In this document: positions 41,163 through 48,346 of the stretch, piece after piece
Layout of the letters: every line of letters starts with the position of its first letter
Position numbering within the stretch: position 1 is the stretch's first letter
Source of the DNA: CAWFMO01 sp963817065
GTDB taxonomy: Bacteria > Actinomycetota > Thermoleophilia > Solirubrobacterales > 70-9
NCBI GenBank assembly: GCA_963817065.1
Contig: CAWFMO010000002.1
Coordinates: 744,001-808,000, forward strand
Length of the DNA: 64,000 bases
Direction of reading: 5' to 3'
The notes under the pieces: generated by a model
What the model was told of the DNA's origin: nothing
The model's database searches: none
What the model saw: the letters and a program-made list of their open reading frames with translations, nothing else
Made by a program: the position numbers and the translations under genes

Positions 41163-42353
41163 ATGAAGAAGCTGAGCGGGGTCCTTCTGATTGCGGCCTT
41201 GACGATCGCGGCGGCCGTGCCCGCCTCGTCGATGGCCGCCTTTCCGACCGACGAGTTCGCGAACGAGGTCGACGAGGTCGAGCCCCTGTACATCATGCGG
41301 GTGGGGCAGGCGCTCGACAGCGCCGGCGCGATCTCAGAGGTTCCGGTCGCTACCGTCGACACGGGTATCGACCTCCAGCACCCCGAGCTCGCGCCGCGGC
41401 TGGCGCCGGCGGCAGCCGGCTCCGACTTCATCGGCAACGACTGCAACGGGCCGCCGCCCGCCCTGGCGCCGGACAACAACCCCGACGACCCGGTTGCCTG
41501 CTCGGGCCACGGCTCCCTGGTCGCGGGAACGCTGGGCGCGGCCTGGAACAACGGCCTCGGCGGGGCCGGGGTGGCGCCGAACGCGCGCTTCCTGCCGATC
41601 CGCAGCTGTTTCGACAACGACAACTGCTTCGGCGACATCCAGCCCGCGGCGATGAACTTCGCCGCCAACCTCGGTGCCCGCGTAGTGACCGCGAGCTGGA
41701 ACCCGATCGACTACACCGGCGACCCTGGCGGCGCCGCGGCGATGCAGGGGGCGATCGCCTCCCATCCGAACACCCTGTTCATCGCCAACTCGTCCGGGAA
41801 CGGGGACGAGGTCGACGCCGATGCCCAGGCCTCCTCGCGCTGGTTCTGCGGCGTCCCGCTTCCGAACGTGCTCTGCGTGACGGTCGCCGCCAACGACGAC
41901 AGCGTCTGCGGAGGCGCTTTCGGCGACAGCCTCGTCGACGTCGCGGTGCCGGTCCAGAACATGTACTGGACCGACAACGACACCGACGGGACGTTCTACA
42001 ACGGCACCGACGCGAACTGCTTCCAGAGCGTCTCCCCGACGATCTCCGGCGGGGTCGCGACGATCCTCTTCGGCGCCTTCCCGCAGGCGACCGGCGCCCA
42101 GGTCCGCAACGCGATCATCGCCGGCGCGCGCCCGTCGGCGGAATGGAGCGGAAAGAACGTCTCTGGCGGGGTGATCGACGCGCTCGGCGCCTACAACGCG
42201 CTCAAGGCCCAGTTCCCCGGCGCGGCTGCGCCGCCTCCCGCCGCCCCGGCCGGGCCGACCGGGCTGCGCGCCAAGGCGAAGAAGAAGTGCAAGAAGCGCA
42301 AGGGCAAGGCGAGGCGCAAGTGCCTGAAGAAGGCGAAGAAGCTGCCGCTCTAA
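41163..42353 (+). CDS. Secreted S8-family (subtilisin-like) protease, degenerate serine motif
   Basis: A 396-residue protein: signal peptide (VLLIAALTIAAAVPASSMAA), then an S8 fold. The catalytic Asp is in VATVDTGIDLQHPEL, His in ACSGHGSLVAGTLG, and the oxyanion Asn in LFIANSSGNGDE. The Ser motif, normally GTSMAAP, reads CFQSVSPTISGGVATILF: GT is replaced by FQ and one residue is missing between Ser and Pro, so activity is uncertain. There are eight Cys in the mature part and the tail is a Lys/Arg/Cys stretch (KKKCKKRKGKARRKCLKKAK), a wall- or polymer-binding tail common in these secreted proteins. A possible weak promoter is TTGACT upstream. Confidence 0.8.
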   Translation: MKKLSGVLLIAALTIAAAVPASSMAAFPTDEFANEVDEVEPLYIMRVGQALDSAGAISEVPVATVDTGIDLQHPELAPRLAPAAAGSDFIGNDCNGPPPALAPDNNPDDPVACSGHGSLVAGTLGAAWNNGLGGAGVAPNARFLPIRSCFDNDNCFGDIQPAAMNFAANLGARVVTASWNPIDYTGDPGGAAAMQGAIASHPNTLFIANSSGNGDEVDADAQASSRWFCGVPLPNVLCVTVAANDDSVCGGAFGDSLVDVAVPVQNMYWTDNDTDGTFYNGTDANCFQSVSPTISGGVATILFGAFPQATGAQVRNAIIAGARPSAEWSGKNVSGGVIDALGAYNALKAQFPGAAAPPPAAPAGPTGLRAKAKKKCKKRKGKARRKCLKKAKKLPL

Positions 42354-42356
42354 GCT
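42351..42356 (+). promoter_or_regulatory. -10-like hexamer on the protease stop codon
   Basis: TAAGCT includes the TAA of the protease gene and lies seven bases before GTG 42364, with no ribosome binding site between. Confidence 0.35.
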
Positions 42357-42363
42357 GCGCGCG

Positions 42364-43350
42364 GTGGCGGCCGCAACCGAACCGAAGCTCGTCCCCGGGT
42401 ACCGCCACGTCCCCGGCAACCACTGCGGCTCGACCGCGCTCCGCAACCTGCTCGCCTTCCACGGGGCCGAGGTCTCAGAGGAGATGGCGTTCGGGCTCGG
42501 CGCCGGAGCGTGCTTCTTCTACGTCGTCATCGACGGCCAGTCGCCGTCGCGGTTCACCAACGGGCGCGCGGCGCGGCTCGAGGAGAGCTTCGTCGAGCTG
42601 ACCGGGGCGCCGCTGCGGCTGCGGACCGACGAGGACCCCGACGGCGCCTGGCGGATGGCCGCCGAGACCGTCGACGACGGCCGCCCGGCGATCCTGATCA
42701 CCGACCTCTACCACCTCGACCACTACGGCAAGTCGGCCCACTTCCCCGGCCACGCCGTCGTGCTCGCGGGCTACGACGATGAGCTCTCCTACCTCTCCGA
42801 CACCGGCTTCGAGGAGCTCCAGGAGACGCGGCTCGAGAACCTCGCCAAGGCGCGCTCGGAGGGCAACCCGATCTTCCCGCTCGCCGGGCACATGTTCGAC
42901 CTCCCGCCCGGCGCCGAGCTCAGCCGCGACGATCTCGTCGCCGCGGCGCCGCGGGCGATCGAGCGCGCGGCGAAGGAGATGCTCGAGCCGGCGCTCGGCG
43001 ACTTCCAGGGGATCCCGGCGCTGCGGCGGCTCGCCGCCGAGATCGGCGACTGGCCCGAGGCGGCCGAGGACTGGCAGTGGTGCGCCCGTTTCCTCTACCA
43101 GGTGATCGAGCGCCGCGGGACCGGCGGCGGCAACTTCCGCCGCATGTACGCGCGCTTTCTCGAGGAGGTCGGCGACGACTCGGCGCCGCTGGCGGCCGAG
43201 GCCGCCGATCGCTGGACCGGGCTGGCCACGGCGGCGCACGCGGCGAGCGAGCTCGACGAGCCAGAGTCCGCGGGCTGGAAGCTGATCAGCACCGAGACCG
43301 AGGCGGTGCTGGGGGTCGAAGAACGGCTCTGGGAGTCGCTCGCCGGCTAG
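42364..43350 (+). CDS. BtrH-like N-terminal domain protein (DUF4872 C-terminus)
   Basis: A 328-residue protein. The BtrH N-terminal domain spans residues about 10-140: the nucleophile Cys in VPGNHCGSTALRNLLAFHG, then GAGACFFYVV and the His/Asp pair in HFPGHAVVLAGYDDE with YLSDTGFEEL. In butirosin synthesis BtrH moves an acyl group from a carrier protein to ribostamycin. DUF4872-like helices follow (RAIERAAKEMLEP; FRRMYARFLEEVGDD). No carrier protein or NRPS is in the window, so an amide- or peptide-forming thioester exchange is only a guess. The start is GTG, probably leaderless. Confidence 0.8.
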   Translation: MAAATEPKLVPGYRHVPGNHCGSTALRNLLAFHGAEVSEEMAFGLGAGACFFYVVIDGQSPSRFTNGRAARLEESFVELTGAPLRLRTDEDPDGAWRMAAETVDDGRPAILITDLYHLDHYGKSAHFPGHAVVLAGYDDELSYLSDTGFEELQETRLENLAKARSEGNPIFPLAGHMFDLPPGAELSRDDLVAAAPRAIERAAKEMLEPALGDFQGIPALRRLAAEIGDWPEAAEDWQWCARFLYQVIERRGTGGGNFRRMYARFLEEVGDDSAPLAAEAADRWTGLATAAHAASELDEPESAGWKLISTETEAVLGVEERLWESLAG

Positions 43351-43586
43351 TTGCTGAAGCCGACCCGGTGCTCGGGGTTGGCGATCCGGATGAAGACGAC
43401 CTTGCCGAGGTCGAGCGCGGTCTCGCCGTCCTCGGTCTCGAGGACGTGCCAGCCGTCGCCCTTCTCCGCCGCCTCGCGGAGGTCGGCGATCTGCTTCTCC
43501 TCGATCCGCGCGGCGATCACCTGGCCGCCGTCGAAGCCGATCTCGACCCGCTCCGCCCTCGTGACCTTCTCCTTCTTCTCAGCCAT
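43347..43586 (-). CDS. Small cytoplasmic protein (possibly DUF3107-like)
   Basis: A 79-residue protein. Strands VERIGFDGG-type VEIGFDGGQVIAARI, HVLETEDGETALDL and KVVFIRIANPEHRVGF surround one helix (EEKQIADLREAAEKGD). The closing VGF and the spacing of the strands recall the DUF3107 family found in actinobacteria, but the match is weak. It overlaps the epimerase gene upstream by eight bases, so both are read from one mRNA. No function can be assigned. Confidence 0.5.
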   Translation of the reverse strand: MAEKKEKVTRAERVEIGFDGGQVIAARIEEKQIADLREAAEKGDGWHVLETEDGETALDLGKVVFIRIANPEHRVGFSN

Positions 43587-44010
43587 GGGCCGGCTCGACG
43601 ATCTCGGTCAGCACGCCGCCGGTCGAGCGCGGGTGCAGGAAGGCGACGCGGCTGTCCCGGATCCCGGTCCGCGGCTTCTCGTCGATCAGCTCGAGCCCCG
43701 CATCCTTGAGCTTCGCCAGCGTCGCGTCGATGTCCTCGACCGCGTAGGCGACGTGGTGCATCCCGGTCCCCTTCTTTGCAACGAACTTTCCCACCGGCGT
43801 ATCTTCGCTCAGCGGGCGCAGGAGCTCGATGTGGCCCTCGCCGACGTCGAGCAGCACCGCCTCGACCCCCTGCGACTCAACCGTCTCGCGGTGCGCGAGC
43901 GGCATCCCGAGCGAGTCCCGGTAGAGGGCGATCGCGGCGTCGAGGTCCTCGACGGCGACTCCGACGTGATCGATCCGGCCGAGGGGAACGTTGTTCGGGC
44001 TCGCGGTCAC
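43579..44010 (-). CDS. mce: Methylmalonyl-CoA epimerase
   Basis: A 143-residue VOC-fold enzyme. Metal ligands are His in RIDHVGVAVEDLD, Glu near EGHIELLRPL, His in GTGMHHVAYAVEDID and Glu in VLTEIVEPAHG. The pattern SLGMPLAHRETVESQGV and LKDAGLELIDEKPR is typical of methylmalonyl-CoA epimerases, which interconvert the (2R) and (2S) forms between propionyl-CoA carboxylase and the mutase. The mutase subunit lies far off at 10632. It starts at GTG with TAGACT (44019-44024, minus) eight bases ahead, overlapping the DUF1385 stop. Confidence 0.9.
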   Translation of the reverse strand: MTASPNNVPLGRIDHVGVAVEDLDAAIALYRDSLGMPLAHRETVESQGVEAVLLDVGEGHIELLRPLSEDTPVGKFVAKKGTGMHHVAYAVEDIDATLAKLKDAGLELIDEKPRTGIRDSRVAFLHPRSTGGVLTEIVEPAHG

Positions 44011-44018
44011 GGCGGCGG

Positions 44019-44024
44019 AGTCTA
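44019..44024 (-). promoter_or_regulatory. -10-like hexamer before mce
   Basis: TAGACT on the minus strand, eight bases from GTG 44010, overlapping the stop of the DUF1385 gene. Confidence 0.35.
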
Positions 44025-44861
44025 TTCGCGCGCCTCGGCCCGCAGGATCTCGGCCATCGCCGCTTCCCCGACCTCGAGCTGGCGCTCGGTCGGCTCCTTG
44101 GTCGCGACGAGGCGCTGGATCTCGTGCCCGGGGCGGCGGTAGGCCTTGGCGAGCGAGGTCTCGGAGTTGCGCTCGCTCCAGGCGAAGAGCTCGGCCGCGA
44201 GCCCGACGCTCGCGAGGCCGACCGCACCGCGCGCGGCGGCGCCCGGCTTCTCGATCAGCCGGTCGATCAGCAGCTGCCCGGCCGCCGAGAAGACGAGCAG
44301 CGGGGCGATCAGGTTCGAGCCGCAGCGGTCGTGCTCCTTGGTCGCGTCGCGGGGGTCGAGCGAGCCGCGCTCGTAGGCGCCGATCGCCTTGTGTTCGACC
44401 CCGTGGTAGGAGGCGAGGTCGCGGTCCGACAGCGCGACCAGCGACGGCAACAGCCCGAGCACGCCGGTGAAGGCCTCGCGGCGGGCGGTCGGGGCCAGCC
44501 GGTCGCGCAGCAGCCGATTGAGCGCCCCGGTTCCGAGCATCGCGGCGATCACCCGCGGGGCCTCGAACGGCAGCCGCGCCTCGGAGAGCTTGGCGCGCAC
44601 GATCGGGATCACGGCGAAGGCCTCGGCGAGCCGCAGCGGCCCGCGCAGCAGCGGCACCTTGTTCGAGAGCGCCGGCGCGAGGACCGGCTTCGGGCCCGAG
44701 GCGACGTGGACCTCGCCGTCGGCGCCGCGGGCGGCGGCGGCCCAGTGGGTCGGGCCGTGGATCAAGAGCCCGTTGCGGAGCGCCATCCCGCCGAGCCGCA
44801 GCGGCTCCTCGGGAATCGCCGGCCCTCCGTTCGAGCTGCCTCCGTTCGAGCCGCCGCTCAT
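44022..44861 (-). CDS. DUF1385 membrane protein
   Basis: A 279-residue protein of the DUF1385 family. It has RLGGMALRNGLLIHGPTHWA at the start, FAVIPIVRAKLSE, LPSLVALSDRDLASYHGVEH (the conserved HGxEHK-type motif, here YHGVEHKAIGAYERG) and KEHDRCGSNLIAPLLVFSAA with the conserved Cys and membrane segments. These proteins are usually encoded near ribosomal or release-factor genes; their role is unknown, though the His/Cys pattern hints at a membrane enzyme. The ATG follows a CAGGAGAG ribosome site within the 58-base intercistronic element that starts on the M20 stop codon. Confidence 0.85.
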   Translation of the reverse strand: MSGGSNGGSSNGGPAIPEEPLRLGGMALRNGLLIHGPTHWAAAARGADGEVHVASGPKPVLAPALSNKVPLLRGPLRLAEAFAVIPIVRAKLSEARLPFEAPRVIAAMLGTGALNRLLRDRLAPTARREAFTGVLGLLPSLVALSDRDLASYHGVEHKAIGAYERGSLDPRDATKEHDRCGSNLIAPLLVFSAAGQLLIDRLIEKPGAAARGAVGLASVGLAAELFAWSERNSETSLAKAYRRPGHEIQRLVATKEPTERQLEVGEAAMAEILRAEARE

Positions 44862-44916
44862 CGCGAACTCTCCTGCCGGGACAGGCCTATGTAGATGAGG
44901 ACCCGGTGGGGTCTCA
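44859..44916 (-). promoter_or_regulatory. 58-base intercistronic RNA element, copy 2 (M20 stop to DUF1385 start)
   Basis: Begins on the TGA of the M20 peptidase and ends on the ATG of DUF1385. Hairpin 1: TGAGACCC / GGGTCCTCA with loop CACC and one bulged C. Hairpin 2: CCTG / CAGG with loop TCCCGG; the AGGAG ribosome site overlaps its 3' arm. Of ten differences from copy 1, positions 9, 40 and 41 fall in loops, 24, 27, 28 and 30 in the linker, 32 keeps pairing as a wobble change, 5 sits beside the bulge and 51 lies after the ribosome site. Equal length in both copies points to RNA-level function. Confidence 0.65.
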
Positions 44917-46239
44917 ACCGAGCACCCTCTGGGGCAGCTCGTGGAAGAAGCCGGCCATCAGCGCCACGTCGGCGGCCGCGATTCGCTCGTCGGCGCCGTG
45001 GATCAGCGGCTCGGCCTCGGCGAAGCTCATCGCGTTCTGGGGGCAGAAGCCGTAGACGACCGATCCGAACGCCTTGCGGAACCAGTGGCTGTCGCTGAAC
45101 CCCGGCATCACCCCGGGCAGCACGTCGGCGCCGGGGTCCACCCCCTCGACCCAGCCCTCGATCGCCTCGGCGAGCGGCCCGCCGTAGTCGGAGCGGTTGC
45201 CGACCACCTCCTCGATGAAATCGACTTCGTATTCGCCAGCTCCGAGGACAGATTCGATTCTGTCCCGCACTTCAGCGGCCTCCATCTCCGGCGGCACGCG
45301 GCAGTCGACGAGCAGCTCGGCCGAGGACGGGATCACGTTCTCCTTGCCCGAACCCTCGGCCATCGTCGGCGCCAGCGTGACGCCGAGCATCGGCTCGGCG
45401 AGCAGGTCGGCGAGCTCGCGGTTGCCGGCGCGGATCCGCTCGAGCGCCGCGTCGAGGTCGGGCTGCTCGGAGCCGAGCAGGCGGTCGAGGAAGAGGTCGG
45501 TGTCGGGAGTGCCCTCGCGCGCGGGCTGCTCGCGCAGCGCCTCGAGCAGCGGCGCGAGCTTGAACAGCGCGTTGTCGCCGACGTTGGGAAGCGAGCCGTG
45601 GCCGGCGGTCCCGCGGGTCCGGAGCCGGAAGCGGAAGACCCCCTTCTCGCCGACGGCGAGCGTATAGAGGCGGCGGCCCTCGAACTCGACCATCAGCCCG
45701 GCGCCCTCGTTGACGACCATGTCGGCGCGGACCTTGTCGGGATGCTCTGCGCAGAGGTACTGGGCGCCCTTGTGGGCGCCGGTCTCCTCGTCGGCGGTGC
45801 AGACGAAGAGCAGCTCGCCACTCGCGGGCCGCCAGCCCGAGCGGCCGAGCTCGGCGCAGGCCGCGGCTTCGGAGGCCACTTGGTCTTTCATGTCAAGCGC
45901 GCCGCGGCCCCAGACATAGCCGTCGCGGAGTTCGCCCGACCACGGATCGACGCTCCACTCGCTCGGGTCCGCGGGGACGGTGTCGACATGGCAGATCAGC
46001 GCAAGGGTCGGGCCCTCGGCCTGACCGCGCAGCCGCGCGACGAGGTTCGGGCGCTCGGGCTCGGCGGCGAGGATCTCGCACTCCCAGCCGGCCTCTGCGA
46101 GCAGCGCGCGAAGGTGCTCCTGCGCCTCGCCCTCGTTGCCGGGCGGGTTGACGGTGTTGATCCGCAGCAGCCGCTGGAGCAGGCCGACCGCCTCGTCGCC
46201 GAGGCCCGGGGGCGCGGTCGCTGTCGCCGGTTCGGGCAT
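44914..46239 (-). CDS. M20-family metallopeptidase/deacylase
   Basis: A 441-residue M20/M25/M40 hydrolase. The two-zinc site is built from ALICHVDTVP (His, Asp), WGRGALDMKD (Asp), CTADEETGAHKG (Glu-Glu), the Glu in VVNEGAG and the His in PLIHGADERI. The dimerisation domain (GEKGVFRFRLRTRGTAGHGS) lies in the middle. Family members cleave dipeptides, acylated amino acids or succinyl-diaminopimelate; ArgE/DapE-like and carboxypeptidase members cannot be separated here. TAAGTT (minus, 46246-46251) six bases before the ATG suggests a leaderless mRNA. A near-perfect inverted repeat lies in its coding region at 45246-45265. Confidence 0.85.
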   Translation of the reverse strand: MPEPATATAPPGLGDEAVGLLQRLLRINTVNPPGNEGEAQEHLRALLAEAGWECEILAAEPERPNLVARLRGQAEGPTLALICHVDTVPADPSEWSVDPWSGELRDGYVWGRGALDMKDQVASEAAACAELGRSGWRPASGELLFVCTADEETGAHKGAQYLCAEHPDKVRADMVVNEGAGLMVEFEGRRLYTLAVGEKGVFRFRLRTRGTAGHGSLPNVGDNALFKLAPLLEALREQPAREGTPDTDLFLDRLLGSEQPDLDAALERIRAGNRELADLLAEPMLGVTLAPTMAEGSGKENVIPSSAELLVDCRVPPEMEAAEVRDRIESVLGAGEYEVDFIEEVVGNRSDYGGPLAEAIEGWVEGVDPGADVLPGVMPGFSDSHWFRKAFGSVVYGFCPQNAMSFAEAEPLIHGADERIAAADVALMAGFFHELPQRVLG

Positions 46240-46245
46240 GCCGAC

Positions 46246-46251
46246 AACTTA
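46246..46251 (-). promoter_or_regulatory. -10-like hexamer before the M20 gene
   Basis: TAAGTT on the minus strand, six bases before the ATG at 46239, without a ribosome binding site. Confidence 0.4.
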
Positions 46252-46278
46252 CCCTGGAGCGTGCCTCCGCCCGCGGCG

Positions 46279-46347
46279 CTAGCCGAATGCCGCCTGGGCG
46301 AGCATCGCCAACCCGCTGATCACGAGCGCGACGACCATCGCCCGCAT
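46279..46347 (-). CDS. Possible 22-residue hydrophobic small protein
   Basis: In the 198-base gap between the M20 gene and the SnoaL-like gene, an ATG 46347 reading on the minus strand gives MRAMVVALVISGLAMLAQAA plus FG and a TAG: one membrane-helix-like peptide. No strong ribosome site is seen. Many actinobacterial intergenic regions hold such peptides, but an ORF this short can occur by chance. Confidence 0.3.
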   Translation of the reverse strand: MRAMVVALVISGLAMLAQAAFG

Positions 46348-46424
46348 GCGATCAGCTCGAGCGGTTCCAAGGTGCGGGGAACCTAGAGCGGCGGCGGCCT
46401 TCGTTTGTTACCGCGCCGGGGCGC

Positions 46425-46430
46425 TAATAC
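46425..46430 (+). promoter_or_regulatory. -10-like hexamer before the second SnoaL-like gene
   Basis: TAATAC, seven bases before ATG 46438, no ribosome binding site. The clearest -10 of the set. Confidence 0.45.
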
Positions 46431-46437
46431 TTGCCCC

Positions 46438-46842
46438 ATGAGCTTGAGCGCGGCAGAACTGATCCGGGCGATGCTGGGCACGCGTGTGGACGGCGAGTGG
46501 GACCCGAATGCGATGTCCGGCCTCCTGCACCAGGACGTCGAGTTGCTTGCCGACCCCTCGTTCCCGGTGCCGTCCAAGAGCAGCGGCCTCGCCGGCGCCT
46601 TCGAGACGGTCGCGACCTGGGAGCAGCCGTGGGATGAGATCGAGTACGAGATCGGCGGGGTGACCGAACTCGGCGAGGAGCTCGCGATCGTCTCGATCCG
46701 CTACACCGCCCGGATGCGCGACCTCGACGTCGACCAGACCTACTGGTGGGTCGCCGAGCGGCGCGACGGCCTTCTCGCCCGTATCCATATGGGACCCGAC
46801 GAGGAGACCGCCCGCTCGGTCGCAGGGGACTGGAGCGCCTGA
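46438..46842 (+). CDS. SnoaL-like / NTF2-fold protein
   Basis: A 134-residue protein starting at ATG 46438 rather than at an upstream in-frame start, because the -10-like TAATAC lies seven bases ahead. The sequence (ELIRAMLGTRVDGEWDPNAM; LLHQDVELLADPSFPVPS; DEIEYEIGGVTELGEELAIV; TARMRDLDVDQTYWWVAE) has the helix-helix-curved sheet pattern of NTF2 proteins such as SnoaL or limonene hydrolase-like members. It is translationally coupled to rarA (TGATG) but has no obvious link to DNA repair; the coupling may be incidental. Confidence 0.7.
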   Translation: MSLSAAELIRAMLGTRVDGEWDPNAMSGLLHQDVELLADPSFPVPSKSSGLAGAFETVATWEQPWDEIEYEIGGVTELGEELAIVSIRYTARMRDLDVDQTYWWVAERRDGLLARIHMGPDEETARSVAGDWSA

Positions 46843-48116
46843 TGGAGAGCCTCTTCGACGCCGACCCAGCTGGCCCGCCGGGCTCAGCGGCTCCGAACGC
46901 CCCGCTCGCGACCCGGATGCGCCCCCGCGGCCTCGAGCAGCTCGCCGGCCAAGAGCACCTGCTCGAGCCGGGCTCGGCGCTGCGGGTCGCGATCGAGTCG
47001 GGCGAGCCGCACTCGGCGGTCTTCTACGGGCCGCCGGGGACCGGCAAGACGACGCTGGCGCGGATCGTCGCCGGGACCAGTGACGCTGCCTTCGAGGAGC
47101 TCTCGGCCGTCAACGCCGGCCGGGCCGAGGTTCGCGAGGTGATCGCCCGCGCTCGCGAGCGGCTCGCCGGCGGACGGAGGACGATCTTCTTCCTCGACGA
47201 GATCCACCGCTTCAACAAGGCCCAGCAGGACGCGCTGCTGCCCGCGGTCGAGGAGGGACTCGTGACGCTGATCGGCGCGACCACCGAGAACCCCTACTTC
47301 GAGGTCAACTCGGCGCTGCTCTCGCGGAGCCAGATCTACGAGTTCCGCCCGCTCGAGCCCGAACAGGTCGAGGGGCTCCTGCGCCGCGCGCTCGCGGACT
47401 CCGAGCGCGGGATCGCCGACCCGCCGCCGGTCGCCGACGACGCGCTCGAGCTGCTCGCGACCCGCAGCGGCGGCGACGCGCGCGTCGCGCTCTCGGCGCT
47501 CGAGCGCGCGATCGAGCGGACGCGCTCGGGCGGCTCAAGCGAAGTGGACCTTGCCGCAGCGGAAGACGCGCTCCAGCGCAAGGCGATCCTCTACGACAAG
47601 GGCGGCGACCGCCATTACGACTACATCTCGGCCTGGATCAAGGCCACCCGCGGCTCCGACCCCGACGCCTCGCTCTACTACCTCGCGGCGATGCTCGAGG
47701 GCGGCGAGGACCCGCGGTTCATCGCCCGGCGGATGGTGATCCTCGCCTCCGAGGACGTCGGCAACGCCGACCCCCAGGCGCTGCTGATCGCGACCGCCGC
47801 GGCGGCGGCCGTCGACCGGGTCGGGCTGCCGGAGTGCGCACTCAACCTCGCCCAGGCCGCGACCTACCTCGCGACGGCGCCGAAGTCGAACGCCTCGACG
47901 GCCGGGATCTCGCGCGCGACGCGACACGTCCGCGAGCACGGTGCCCAGCCTCCCCCTCCGCACCTCCAGGACTCCCACTACCCCGGCGCCAAGGAGCTCG
48001 GCCGCGGGACCGGATACCGCAACCCCCACGACCAGGGCGGCGAGCCGACCGGCCAGCCGCTGGCGCCCGAGGGGCTCGAGAACGAGCGCTTCTACGAGCC
48101 TCCCGAATTCCCCTGA
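46842..48116 (+). CDS. rarA: Replication-associated recombination protein RarA (MgsA)
   Basis: A 424-residue AAA+ ATPase of the clamp-loader branch: TRMRPRGLEQLAGQEHLLEP at the start, Walker A YGPPGTGKTTLARIV, Walker B IFFLDEIHRFNKAQQDALL, sensor 1 TLIGATTENPYFEVNSALLS, and the C-terminal helical domain (YDKGGDRHYDYISAWIKATR; GEDPRFIARRMVILASEDVG; AATYLATAPKSNA). RarA tetramers act at stalled forks. ATG 46842 overlaps the upstream stop (TGATG). It is followed by an unusually clear stem-loop terminator at 48245. Confidence 0.95.
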   Translation: MESLFDADPAGPPGSAAPNAPLATRMRPRGLEQLAGQEHLLEPGSALRVAIESGEPHSAVFYGPPGTGKTTLARIVAGTSDAAFEELSAVNAGRAEVREVIARARERLAGGRRTIFFLDEIHRFNKAQQDALLPAVEEGLVTLIGATTENPYFEVNSALLSRSQIYEFRPLEPEQVEGLLRRALADSERGIADPPPVADDALELLATRSGGDARVALSALERAIERTRSGGSSEVDLAAAEDALQRKAILYDKGGDRHYDYISAWIKATRGSDPDASLYYLAAMLEGGEDPRFIARRMVILASEDVGNADPQALLIATAAAAAVDRVGLPECALNLAQAATYLATAPKSNASTAGISRATRHVREHGAQPPPPHLQDSHYPGAKELGRGTGYRNPHDQGGEPTGQPLAPEGLENERFYEPPEFP

Positions 48117-48244
48117 AACGTGAGCAAATCTTCACGAAAAAAAGTCGCAACTCCCTGACCCGCCCAGGGTTCTAGCCCCCGGTTGACGCTCCGGACGACC
48201 TAGGTGTCCCGAGCTTCATGCGTGAGACAGCTGGGGAAGGAATT

Positions 48245-48283
48245 GGACCGGGAGCTTGAGGGAGCTCCCGGTCCTTTCCATTT
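48245..48283 (+). terminator. Rho-independent terminator-like hairpin after rarA
   Basis: A perfect 12-base stem, GGACCGGGAGCT (48245-48256) with AGCTCCCGGTCC (48263-48274), loop TGAGGG, followed by TTTCCATTT. Plus-strand orientation is favoured by the T-rich trailer. It lies in the 230-base gap between rarA and the glycine-rich gene, 72 bases before the latter's ATG, so it could end rarA transcription or attenuate the next gene. The rest of the gap shows no gene; TTGACG at 48183 has no good -10. Confidence 0.7.
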
Positions 48284-48346
48284 GGCGCCCGGTGATTTTG
48301 GCCACCCTGCGACTCCCGTCCCGCTGCGATGTATCGTCCGGTGCCG

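Noticed and set aside
48117..48346. Possible riboswitch in the leader of the glycine-rich gene
   Set aside because: The terminator hairpin is clear, but the upstream bases match no aptamer consensus I know (c-di-GMP, c-di-AMP, cobalamin, TPP); only the hairpin is annotated.
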